Shown: one piece after another, positions 6,311 through 13,531 of the stretch
How positions within the stretch are numbered: the stretch's first letter is position 1
Layout of the letters: each line of letters begins with the position of its first letter
Assembly (NCBI GenBank): GCA_040080915.1
Contig: JBEBHD010000016.1
Span: 1-39,058, forward strand
Direction: 5' to 3'
DNA: 39,058 bases
DNA from: M3007 sp040080915
Lineage (GTDB): Bacteria > Bacteroidota > Bacteroidia > Chitinophagales > Saprospiraceae
Notes under the pieces: generated by a model
Databases searched by the model: none
Told to the model about the DNA's origin: nothing
The model's input: only the letters and a program-made list of their open reading frames with translations
Program-made: the position numbers and the translations under genes

Positions 6311-8713
6311 TCACGCCAACTCCACCAGCGTCACCCCGTCGCCACCGTTTTCCGGCTCGGGATGGTACACGCGGGCTATGTTGCCGCCGTACTCGCGCAG
6401 TTTGCCTTTCACGATTTTGCGTAGCACGCCCACGCCTTTGCCGTGCAAGATACGCAACACGGCTGCATTGGACAGCAGGGAGTTGTCCACAAATTTTTCC
6501 AACACCATCAATGCCTCGTCGGGGGCCATGCCGCGTATGTCAATTTTCGATTCAAATGCAGCGGCTTGCTGGATGTCGGTGCCGGGGGCCGGGGCGGTCT
6601 TTTGCACAGGCGGTGCCACGGGCAACAGGTCGGCAGTTTTCACGGTCACGGTAATGCCGCCCATGGCCAATTGGGCTTTCCCTCCCTTTAGCGTTTCGAT
6701 TCGGCCAGTGGCTCCGCCCGCCCGCAGTCGTGCATGGTCGCCTACTTGAAATGGTCGGACAACGGCGGTGTTGGTTTTTTCTTCCAATTTGACCACATCG
6801 GCGTTGATATCGTCCACCTGACGGGCCTTTTCTGCGCGTTCCTGTTTGAGTTGTTGGGCCACCTGCTGTACACGTTCCAAGTTTTTTTCTTCCTTGAGCT
6901 GGCGCACGAGTTTGTCCACCTCCCGGCTGGTATTGGCGTTCAGGCGCAATTCAAACTCTTTTTGGTCCAGTTTCAAGCGCTTGCGCTTCATTTCAAGGTC
7001 GTTGTGCAGGCTGTCGTAGGTTTTGATCAAACGTTCCAGCGACTGTTCTTTTTCCTGCACGGTGCGCAAGGTTTCTTCCAAGTCCTGTTTTTCACGTTGG
7101 AGTTCGATCAGGATGTCGTCCACGGCGGTCTCGCTGCCGGTTCGTTTTCGGGCGTAGTCAATGATGTCTCTTGGCAGCCCGCTCTTGGCCGCGATCTCGA
7201 AGGCGTAGCTGCTGCCGGGGCGGCCCACTTTGAGTTCGTACGTGGGCGAGAGGGTATCCTTGTCGAAGTGCATATTGGCATTCAGGATACCTGTATTTCG
7301 GAAGGCGAACACCTTGAGATTGGAGTAGTGGGTGGTCAGCACGGCAAATACGCCCTTGCGGTGCAGCCCCTGCAAAATGGACTCGGCGATGGCTCCGCCG
7401 GGTTTGGGATCGGTGCCGCTGCCCATTTCGTCTATGAGCACGAGGGTTTTCGGTGTGGCTTTTTCCAAAAAAACCCGCGCGTTTTGCAGGCGTGATGAGT
7501 AGGTGCTGAGGTCGTCATCAAGGCTTTGCTGGTCGCCGATGTCGGCAAAAACACGCTGAAAAATGCCGAACTCGCTGAGTTCGTGTACCGGGACGAGCAG
7601 GCCGCTCTGCACCATCAACTGGAGCAGGCCAATTGATTTCATGGCTACAGACTTGCCACCAGCATTGGGGCCGGACAGGACAAGGATGTGGTTTTCGGGC
7701 GTGAGACGCAGCTCGAAGGGCACAGTTTTGCGCCCCTGCGCTTTGTTTTTCAAAAAAAGCAGCGGGTGGTAGCCTTTTCGGATACCGATGAGCGTGCTTT
7801 CTTTCAATACCGGCATCCCGCCCCGCATGGCCATTGCCAAGCGTGCCTTAGCCTGCACCGTTTCCAAACCGACGAGGGCTTCCTGATACTGGCCGAGCAG
7901 TGGGCCGTATGGTCGGATCGTGGCGCTGAGTTTTTTCAGGATGCGGAAAATTTCACGACGCTCTTCGCCCTCAAGATCGAAGATGTCGTTGTTGACTTCG
8001 ATGACCGGTTCCGGCTCGATAAAAACGGTGCGCCCGGTGTCGCTCTCGTCGTGGATGATGCCTCGAATCTTGCGTTTGTGCTCGGCAGGCACAGACAGCA
8101 CCCGGCGGCCGTTGCGGAAACTTTCGGGCGCGTCCGACAGCCAGCCCTTGTTGCGGTACTCGGCGATAACCTGGCGGAAACGCTGGTCGAGCTCGCGCAC
8201 CTTGTGCTGCATCTCGCGGCGGATGCGCACCAGCTCGGGAGAGGCATCAGCCCGTACCTCGCCTTTTTCGTCGAATACGGCCGTGATGGCCCGGATCAGG
8301 TCTTCGTCGTAGCGCAGGAGCCGGATGCGGTCGTAGAGTTTTGGGTAAATTTCCTTTTTCAGGGTGGAAAAAAACCGGAACACATCGCGCACCACAAACA
8401 GGATGCGCAGGATGTTTTGGAACGCTTCCGCAGGCAGGGTGTAGTCGTCAATGGCCAGCATCCGCAGGTCGGGTCGGATGTCGGAGAATGTTTCTAATGG
8501 GAAGCGGTCGTTTTTTTCGAGGGTCAACTTGAACTCCCGTGTTTCGCGCAGCCAAATATCAATTTCCTGAAAATTGGTGGACGGTGTCAGTTCGCGGAGG
8601 CGTTCGGCGGCCATGGGGGTCATGGCCTCTTTTTCGAGCAGGTCCAGCACCTTGTCGAACTCTAACTTTTTGAACACGTCGCGCGGTTCGAAGAGCATGT
8701 CTTGCGGTTTCAT
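6311..8713 (-). CDS. mutS2: Endonuclease/ATPase MutS2
   Basis: An 800-residue MutS2, lacking the mismatch-recognition domain of MutS. It has the core and lever region (residues about 1-310), the ABC ATPase with Walker A GPNAGGKSV near residue 346 and Walker B VLIDEMGSGTDP near 424, a long coiled coil (about 515-640, QREKQDLEETLRTVQEKEQS), a KOW-like segment (FQVGDHARLRAGGATGRI) and a C-terminal Smr domain (DIRGMAPDEALMVLEKF near 723, with LRILHGKGVGVLR). MutS2 acts on branched DNA or stalled, collided ribosomes depending on the organism. A -7 box lies only 6 bases before the start codon. Confidence 0.96.
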   Translation of the reverse strand: MKPQDMLFEPRDVFKKLEFDKVLDLLEKEAMTPMAAERLRELTPSTNFQEIDIWLRETREFKLTLEKNDRFPLETFSDIRPDLRMLAIDDYTLPAEAFQNILRILFVVRDVFRFFSTLKKEIYPKLYDRIRLLRYDEDLIRAITAVFDEKGEVRADASPELVRIRREMQHKVRELDQRFRQVIAEYRNKGWLSDAPESFRNGRRVLSVPAEHKRKIRGIIHDESDTGRTVFIEPEPVIEVNNDIFDLEGEERREIFRILKKLSATIRPYGPLLGQYQEALVGLETVQAKARLAMAMRGGMPVLKESTLIGIRKGYHPLLFLKNKAQGRKTVPFELRLTPENHILVLSGPNAGGKSVAMKSIGLLQLMVQSGLLVPVHELSEFGIFQRVFADIGDQQSLDDDLSTYSSRLQNARVFLEKATPKTLVLIDEMGSGTDPKPGGAIAESILQGLHRKGVFAVLTTHYSNLKVFAFRNTGILNANMHFDKDTLSPTYELKVGRPGSSYAFEIAAKSGLPRDIIDYARKRTGSETAVDDILIELQREKQDLEETLRTVQEKEQSLERLIKTYDSLHNDLEMKRKRLKLDQKEFELRLNANTSREVDKLVRQLKEEKNLERVQQVAQQLKQERAEKARQVDDINADVVKLEEKTNTAVVRPFQVGDHARLRAGGATGRIETLKGGKAQLAMGGITVTVKTADLLPVAPPVQKTAPAPGTDIQQAAAFESKIDIRGMAPDEALMVLEKFVDNSLLSNAAVLRILHGKGVGVLRKIVKGKLREYGGNIARVYHPEPENGGDGVTLVELA

Positions 8714-8719
8714 CGGCGC

Positions 8720-8727
8720 AAAAGTAC
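8720..8727 (-). promoter_or_regulatory. -7 promoter box immediately before mutS2
   Basis: The minus strand reads TACTTTTG (TAnnTTTG) ending 6 bases before ATG 8713. Transcription would begin at or next to the start codon, giving a leaderless or near-leaderless mRNA. No -33 TTTG at normal spacing was found. Confidence 0.45.
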
Positions 8728-8833
8728 GGCTACTTGTTTGCTCAACGATTGCTTTGCGCTGTATTCACAAATCCTCAAAACTGTATAAAATTATCATTTT
8801 TTTACAAAAGGCGGTAGACTGCCAGTGAATAGC

Positions 8834-8841
8834 TACTTTTG
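8834..8841 (+). promoter_or_regulatory. -7 promoter box for the Omp28-like gene
   Basis: TACTTTTG matches TAnnTTTG and lies 30 bases upstream of ATG 8872. No good -33 element is visible. It is divergent from the mutS2 box at 8720-8727 in a 158-base intergenic region. Confidence 0.5.
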
Positions 8842-8871
8842 CCAGACATTTCACATCAAATGCTTTAAATC

Positions 8872-10869
8872 ATGAACAAAAATCTACTTTTTGCTGCTCT
8901 TTTTCTGCTTATAGGAGCATCTGCCTCTGCTCAGGGCACTGTTGTGTGGTCTGAGAATTTTGACGGTGTAGCCAGCGGCCTTCCTGCTGGCTGGTCGCAG
9001 CTCACTTCTGCTACCGATGGTGGCTGGAAATCGGGCACGACCGCTTCCCACACGTCGCAGTATTTCGCCCCGCCAGCCCGTGCTGGCAACGTCCTCGGTA
9101 CCAACGACGACAAGTGCAACTGCGTCAAAGCCAACGAAATTCTTTACCTGCCCACTTTAGATCTCAGCGGCCAGACGCAGCTCCGCATGCTGTTTGACCT
9201 GTTCTACTTCCGTGGAACGTACAATGGCAAAACCGAATCCCTTCGGTTCCTTGCTTCGGACAACAACGGCTCCACGTGGACAGAACTTGTCAACTTTACT
9301 GGTGGTGGCGGATGGCGCGGCCCTGTTCAGGTTGACATTTCGGCATACGCTGGCAAACCTGCCGTGCGTTTCGCCTTCCGCTATGATGACGCGGGCGATT
9401 GGATGTGGGGAGCCATGCTGGACAACATGCGCATTGTAGTTCCCGACAACATCGTTCGCGCCAGCTTGGGCGGCGTGACTGCTGGCAAGTACATTGATGC
9501 CGTTCCGGCCATCTCCACTGTTTATGACAAAGTTTTGCCTGGCGGCGAAGTGGCCGTGCGCGGCACCGTTACCAACCCCGGCTTCCCGGCCATTACGTCG
9601 TTCGACGTGGCTGTGACCCGTGGCGGCAACACACAAACGGTCAGCTACACCGGCATGAACCTGCAACTGGGCCAGTCCACGAACTTCTTCGTGCCCTACC
9701 CCACCGTGGCGGGTGCCAATACATTTGACTTCAATGTCGAAATCAAAAACGTGAACGGCGTGGGCGACAACGACCCCGCCGACAATGTCGGCACGGCTTC
9801 ATACAGCATCAATGTTGTACAGCCCCAGCCGAACCGCAAGGTTGTGGTTGAGGAAGGTACGGGCACATGGTGTACCTGGTGCCCGCGCGGTGCCGTAATG
9901 ATGGACTACATAGCCGAGAACTATCCCAACCTGGCCATTCCGATCGCCGTACACAATGCCCAGGCAAGCTACCCCGACCCCATGCAAAATTCTACGTACA
10001 ACGCAGGCATGGTCGGTCTCATCGCTGGTTTCCCCGGCGGTCGCGTGGAGCGCGAGGCCGATATTGACCCGCTGTTGGGCAACCCGAACTTCGAAAAGGC
10101 GCTGATTGAGCATCTGACCCAGCCCGCCCAGGCAATCGTTTCGCAAAACGTGGACCTGGATGTAGCTGCACGCAAAGTGGACGTGACTACCTCCATTCAG
10201 TTTGTTGGAGCCATGAGCGGCGACCTGCGTATCGCAGTGGTTTACATTGAGGACGATGTCAAAGGCTCGACCCAGTACTACAACCAGATCAATGCCTACT
10301 CCGGTGGCGCTCAAGGCCCGATGGGCGGCTTCGAAGCCATGCCCAGCCCGGTTCTTGCTGCTCAAATGGTGTACAACCACGTCGGTCGCGAGATCGTCGG
10401 CGGCTTCACCGGCGCTGCTGGCAGCGTACCTGCCACGAATGCCGCTGGTTCGGTCATGTCGTACAAAAGCACGTACACGGTGCCTCCTACCTACGATATC
10501 AACAAAATGCACGCTGTCTCGATGTTGATTAATGCCACCACCAACCGCATCATCAACGCCGAGATCACACCGATCCCGTTTGTTTCCACTTCCGCCCCGA
10601 CGCTGGACGTTGAGGCCGTTCAGGTGTCTATCTTCCCGAACCCCGTTCAGGACGAGGCTATGCTGACGATCAAAGTGGAAGAGACCGCCGATGTCCAACT
10701 CCGCGTGGTGGATGCACTGGGCCGCGTTATGTCCGAGCGCAACTTCGCCAACATCTCCGGCAAGCAGCTCCTGCCCTTCCGCGCCGACAACCTGCCCAAC
10801 GGCATGTACACACTGGTAGCTACGGCCAACGGCCAAGTGGCATCCAAGGCATTCGTCGTGCAGCGGTAG
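8872..10869 (+). CDS. Secreted Omp28-like thioredoxin-fold protein with T9SS sorting domain
   Basis: A 665-residue secreted protein with signal peptide 1-20 (ending ASAQ). Residues about 22-195 form a MAM/choice-of-anchor J-like jelly roll (VVWSENFDGVASGLPAGW, closing DWMWGAMLDNMRIVV). Residues about 205-315 are an Ig-like/CARDB-like domain. Residues about 320-560 are an Omp28-related thioredoxin-fold domain, with KVVVEEGTGTWCTWCPRGAV carrying CxxC at Cys334/Cys337. The C-terminal domain (VSIFPNPVQDEAML to KAFVVQR) is a T9SS type A sorting signal. Codon use is strongly biased to C/G-ending codons, hinting at high expression. It is followed by a strong intrinsic terminator at 11004-11040. Substrate unknown. 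Confidence 0.88.
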   Translation: MNKNLLFAALFLLIGASASAQGTVVWSENFDGVASGLPAGWSQLTSATDGGWKSGTTASHTSQYFAPPARAGNVLGTNDDKCNCVKANEILYLPTLDLSGQTQLRMLFDLFYFRGTYNGKTESLRFLASDNNGSTWTELVNFTGGGGWRGPVQVDISAYAGKPAVRFAFRYDDAGDWMWGAMLDNMRIVVPDNIVRASLGGVTAGKYIDAVPAISTVYDKVLPGGEVAVRGTVTNPGFPAITSFDVAVTRGGNTQTVSYTGMNLQLGQSTNFFVPYPTVAGANTFDFNVEIKNVNGVGDNDPADNVGTASYSINVVQPQPNRKVVVEEGTGTWCTWCPRGAVMMDYIAENYPNLAIPIAVHNAQASYPDPMQNSTYNAGMVGLIAGFPGGRVEREADIDPLLGNPNFEKALIEHLTQPAQAIVSQNVDLDVAARKVDVTTSIQFVGAMSGDLRIAVVYIEDDVKGSTQYYNQINAYSGGAQGPMGGFEAMPSPVLAAQMVYNHVGREIVGGFTGAAGSVPATNAAGSVMSYKSTYTVPPTYDINKMHAVSMLINATTNRIINAEITPIPFVSTSAPTLDVEAVQVSIFPNPVQDEAMLTIKVEETADVQLRVVDALGRVMSERNFANISGKQLLPFRADNLPNGMYTLVATANGQVASKAFVVQR

Positions 10870-10874
10870 TTGGG

Positions 10875-11109
10875 GGCTATTAGCTTCCGAATAAGCGTAC
10901 ACCGCTCTAAGTTTGGCGTTGCGCTCGGAAGCTGTTGGCTTATTGGCCAATGGTGAGTGGCCTTGACAAGATGCTGTTTATTCAAATAATTCGTCCGAAT
11001 TTCGCGGCGGCGAGCGCTTGGCTCGCCGCCGCTTTTTTTTGCCAACAGCTAAGCCTCCGATCACATCGCCAAGCCTCTGCGGTGTACGCTTATTCGGAAG
11101 CCAATAGCC
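10875..11109. repeat. MITE-like element with 31-bp terminal inverted repeats
   Basis: 10875-10905 and 11079-11109 are inverted copies with 30 of 31 bases matching (the only mismatch is A in the left copy's GGCTATTAGC). Weaker similarity continues inward on both sides (TTGGCG-x-TG, then TCGGA-x-GCT), giving imperfect arms of about 65 bases. The centre holds a GC-rich hairpin with a T-tract. The element begins 5 bases after one stop codon and ends next to a heptamer repeat that touches the next start codon. It encodes no protein. Confidence 0.7.
11004..11040 (+). terminator. Strong intrinsic terminator
   Basis: A perfect 12-bp stem (GCGGCGGCGAGC at 11004-11015 pairing with 11021-11032), a 5-base loop and eight T residues (11033-11040). 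It lies 135 bases downstream of the Omp28-like gene, in the middle of the inverted-repeat element, and would end transcription of that gene. Confidence 0.85.
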
Positions 11110-11133
11110 AATGGCTAACAGCCAACAGCCAAC
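11099..11133 (+). repeat. Five 7-bp tandem repeats abutting a start codon
   Basis: The heptamers read AGCCAAT, AGCCAAT, GGCTAAC, AGCCAAC, AGCCAAC and run directly into ATG 11134. They overlap the right end of the inverted-repeat element and occupy the ribosome-binding region of the following gene; no Shine-Dalgarno sequence is present. Confidence 0.7.
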
Positions 11134-12834
11134 ATGCACGAGAGTCCGCTGATCCGCACCCTGCAAATGCTTACCGAGGAAGAGTTCGACATGCTGGAAA
11201 AGTTTGTCGAGTCGCCTATTTTTAACGAGGCCAACCGGTTCAACGACACGGTGCGGTTGTTCGAATACTTACAGGGGCACTATCCGGTGTTTGCCGACCC
11301 GGCATTGGAAAAGTCCGCTGTCGGGCGGGCGCTTTTTTCCTCTCGTAGCAACCCCGAAAACGAGGTGGAGCGCACCATGGCACAATTGATGCACATCGTT
11401 AAGCAATTCATCAATTTCCGCTACTCGGCCGTCAAGGGCGGGCGGGCGGTACGCAGCGGGCGCAAGTCCAACATCACACAAGACCCCGTCGCCCTGCTCA
11501 ATTTCGCCCGCCAGCAACTGGCACTCATGCGGTTTTACAGCGAACGCCTGCGACAAAAGCCGCCCGAAATGCCAGCCGCTGCCCCTGTTCCGTCCGAGGG
11601 CGGAAAAAAACGACGGGTAAAACGTGCCGAGCACTTTTTCCAAAATCTGCACCAGGAATTGGAAGAGGTTTTCCGCGAACAGCAGCGTTTCGATACGTTC
11701 GAGGAGTACGAGTTCAGCGATTTTTTCTACTTCCTGTACTTGTCCGCCCATGAAAAAGTCGTCTACGAAAGCCTGAGCGAATGGTCGGCCCAAGACGGTT
11801 TCGTCAACCTGCTGGTAGCCTCCGAAAACCTCGACCGGTTTTACCTGCTGAGCAAATTGGACCAGATGTGCAAACTTGTACACTTGCAGCAGATTGCCAT
11901 GCCGTTCAACGAGGACTCCGACGAATTCCGCCGCCTGACCACCAACCAGAAACTGACCGTACAAATGACCGAGCTGCTCATGCAGCACGACTACGATTAC
12001 AACGACCCCAGTATCGCGCTTTACTTCACCCTGCTCCAGATGCTCACAAAGAAAAAACCTGAAAAGACGGATCCACTCGCGGAACAATTTTTCCGCCTGC
12101 TGCGCGAGCACCGCGACTTGGTGCCCGCCAAGCGTTTTCGCGATTTCAACGTGATCGTTCGCTCGTACTGGACGCGGCGCTACCGCCAAACCCGCGACCG
12201 ACTATTTTTAGAGCAGATTTTTCAGTCGCATCAGGAAGACGTAGAGCAAATACGCCGCAAAGGCGAGGACATCCAGAGCACACATTTTCAGAGTATCCTG
12301 TTCAACGCCATCCGGTTGGGGCACTTGGATTGGGCCTCGGCTTTTCTCGATGAATTTTCGGCCAAACTGATCGCTACGCCCGAGCCCGAGATCGTGGCCG
12401 ATGTGATTCGTGCCATGCTGCTTTTTGCACAAGGGCACTACACAGAGGCCGCCCGCCGTCTCCCGCACTATTTTTACTACGGCACCACCGACGACCCCAA
12501 CCTGTACTCCCTCGCCGCCACACTTGACATGCGCATCCGCTACGAACTCGGCACCCTGCTCGACGAGGAGGGCGTGAACATGAAACGCGCCACGCACAAA
12601 CGCATCAAGGAAAACAGGGCATTGCGGCCCGAACGCCGCGACAGCATCTTCGGTTTTTATGAAGCCACCGTGCAACTCTTCCGGCAGAAAGAAAAACTCG
12701 AACTGCGCGGGGCCAACCTGCCGGCCATCCGCCAGGAGGTTGGCCGCATCGCCCAAGTCATGGAGGAAAAACCGGTGGTGGATACGGAATGGCTTCGAGA
12801 AAAGTGCCGGGAGCTGCTGGCTTCGATGAAGTGA
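11134..12834 (+). CDS. Conserved helical protein of unknown function
   Basis: A 566-residue soluble protein rich in Glu, Arg, Leu and aromatic residues, predicted almost entirely helical, with no signal peptide or membrane segment. It begins MHESPLIRTLQMLTEEEFDM. A basic segment (KKRRVKRAEHFF) lies near residue 155. Helical-hairpin runs such as IRLGHLDWASAFLDEF and AMLLFAQGHYTEAARRLPHY near residues 390-450 resemble TPR-like repeats. No catalytic motif was recognised. From memory, similar long helical proteins occur in Saprospiraceae, but I cannot name a family. It is bracketed by two different inverted-repeat elements. Confidence 0.75.
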   Translation: MHESPLIRTLQMLTEEEFDMLEKFVESPIFNEANRFNDTVRLFEYLQGHYPVFADPALEKSAVGRALFSSRSNPENEVERTMAQLMHIVKQFINFRYSAVKGGRAVRSGRKSNITQDPVALLNFARQQLALMRFYSERLRQKPPEMPAAAPVPSEGGKKRRVKRAEHFFQNLHQELEEVFREQQRFDTFEEYEFSDFFYFLYLSAHEKVVYESLSEWSAQDGFVNLLVASENLDRFYLLSKLDQMCKLVHLQQIAMPFNEDSDEFRRLTTNQKLTVQMTELLMQHDYDYNDPSIALYFTLLQMLTKKKPEKTDPLAEQFFRLLREHRDLVPAKRFRDFNVIVRSYWTRRYRQTRDRLFLEQIFQSHQEDVEQIRRKGEDIQSTHFQSILFNAIRLGHLDWASAFLDEFSAKLIATPEPEIVADVIRAMLLFAQGHYTEAARRLPHYFYYGTTDDPNLYSLAATLDMRIRYELGTLLDEEGVNMKRATHKRIKENRALRPERRDSIFGFYEATVQLFRQKEKLELRGANLPAIRQEVGRIAQVMEEKPVVDTEWLREKCRELLASMK

Positions 12835-12848
12835 TATTTTGCCGATTT

Positions 12849-12995
12849 GGCAGGATGAGACACGGGTACCACGGATGAAAGGCAGATTTTTAAGTGTGCC
12901 CAGCAAAAACACCGGTTTGGGTGGAAACGAATACCACTTAAAAAAATCTATGAAAATCCGTGTCCCATCCGTGGCTTCCATGAGCCATCCTGCCG
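12849..12995. repeat. Imperfect inverted-repeat element with CCACGGATG motifs
   Basis: The left part (GGCAGGATG, then CCACGGATG, then AGATTTTTAAGTG, 12849-12895) is matched in inverted order on the right (CACTTAAAAAAATCT, CATCCGTGG, CATCCTGCC, 12935-12995). The arms are imperfect and about 47-60 bases long. The element fills most of the 182-base gap between the helical protein gene and the Uma2 gene. The ATCCGTG-type words resemble dispersed intergenic repeats seen in many bacterial genomes. Confidence 0.55.
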
Positions 12996-13003
12996 AAATG
13001 CCG

Positions 13004-13011
13004 TAAGTTTG
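13004..13011 (+). promoter_or_regulatory. -7 promoter box for the Uma2-type gene
   Basis: TAAGTTTG matches TAnnTTTG, 9 bases after the inverted-repeat element and 5 bases before the ATT codon where the Uma2 frame would begin, so the transcript would be almost leaderless. Confidence 0.4.
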
Positions 13012-13016
13012 TAAAA

Positions 13017-13499
13017 ATTTCAAGTATATTCGATACCGTCGCTGCTACCGCTTACGAAATAGACCGAAACAAACCTAAGCCTTCGCTCAACCACAGTATC
13101 ATTCAAGCCAATCTCATCATTCAGATGGGGCTGCTTTACAAAAAAAAGTACCGTGTTGCTTCCGAACTGAGCCTCGACCTGTCCGACTGGCTGTCTGTTC
13201 CCGACATCTGCATTTTCCCAAAAATGCCGCTCGACCTGCAAAACGACGAGGTGGCCATGATGCAGGCACCGCTTTGCACGGTGGAAATCATTTCGCCATC
13301 CCAATCACTGACTGAATTAGTGGCCAAGGCCCGCGACTATTTCGGCCACGGCGTCAAGTCCTGCTGGATCGTGTTGCCTCCCTTGGGCAATATTTACGTG
13401 TTCCGCTCGCCCGACGAGTACGATATTTTCCGCGCTACCGAAACGCTGTATGACAGCGTGCTGGATATTTCGATCCCGTTGAGCGAGGTGTTCGAATAA
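13017..13499 (+). CDS. Uma2 family putative endonuclease, start codon abnormal
   Basis: The frame from 13017 encodes 160 residues with Uma2 features: TAYEIDRNKPKPSLNHSIIQ at the N-terminus, ASELSLDLSDWLSVPDICIF with the PD of the PD-(D/E)XK core, CTVEIISPSQSLTEL with the E of the core, and KSCWIVLPPLGNIYVF. The only ATG (13125) would remove the conserved N-terminal 36 residues. Upstream of it the frame has no ATG, GTG or TTG before TGA 12981-12983; the position expected for the start is ATT at 13017, one base from ATG. Uma2 proteins are predicted nucleases of unclear role, common in mobile or accessory regions. It may be translated poorly or not at all, or start at ATT or internally. Confidence 0.75.
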   Translation: MSSIFDTVAATAYEIDRNKPKPSLNHSIIQANLIIQMGLLYKKKYRVASELSLDLSDWLSVPDICIFPKMPLDLQNDEVAMMQAPLCTVEIISPSQSLTELVAKARDYFGHGVKSCWIVLPPLGNIYVFRSPDEYDIFRATETLYDSVLDISIPLSEVFE

Positions 13500-13505
13500 T
13501 ATTTT

Positions 13506-13521
13506 AAAACCTGGAAGATCT
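13506..13521. repeat. Half-copy of the AAAACCTGGAAGGTCT repeat
   Basis: AAAACCTGGAAGATCT matches one arm of the palindrome at 20662-20694 at 15 of 16 bases. It lies in the 32-base gap between the convergent Uma2 and MBOAT genes. The second arm is missing. Confidence 0.5.
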
Positions 13522-13531
13522 CGCCCACGCC

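Noticed and set aside
9799..10950. A 383-codon open frame on the minus strand opposite the Omp28-like gene
   Set aside because: It is a shadow of strong codon bias in the real gene (C/G-rich third positions leave few antisense stops), is low-complexity and shows no domain or signal.
11099..11133. Heptamer arrays considered as a CRISPR-like array
   Set aside because: Units are 7 bases, contiguous, with no spacers and no cas genes nearby.
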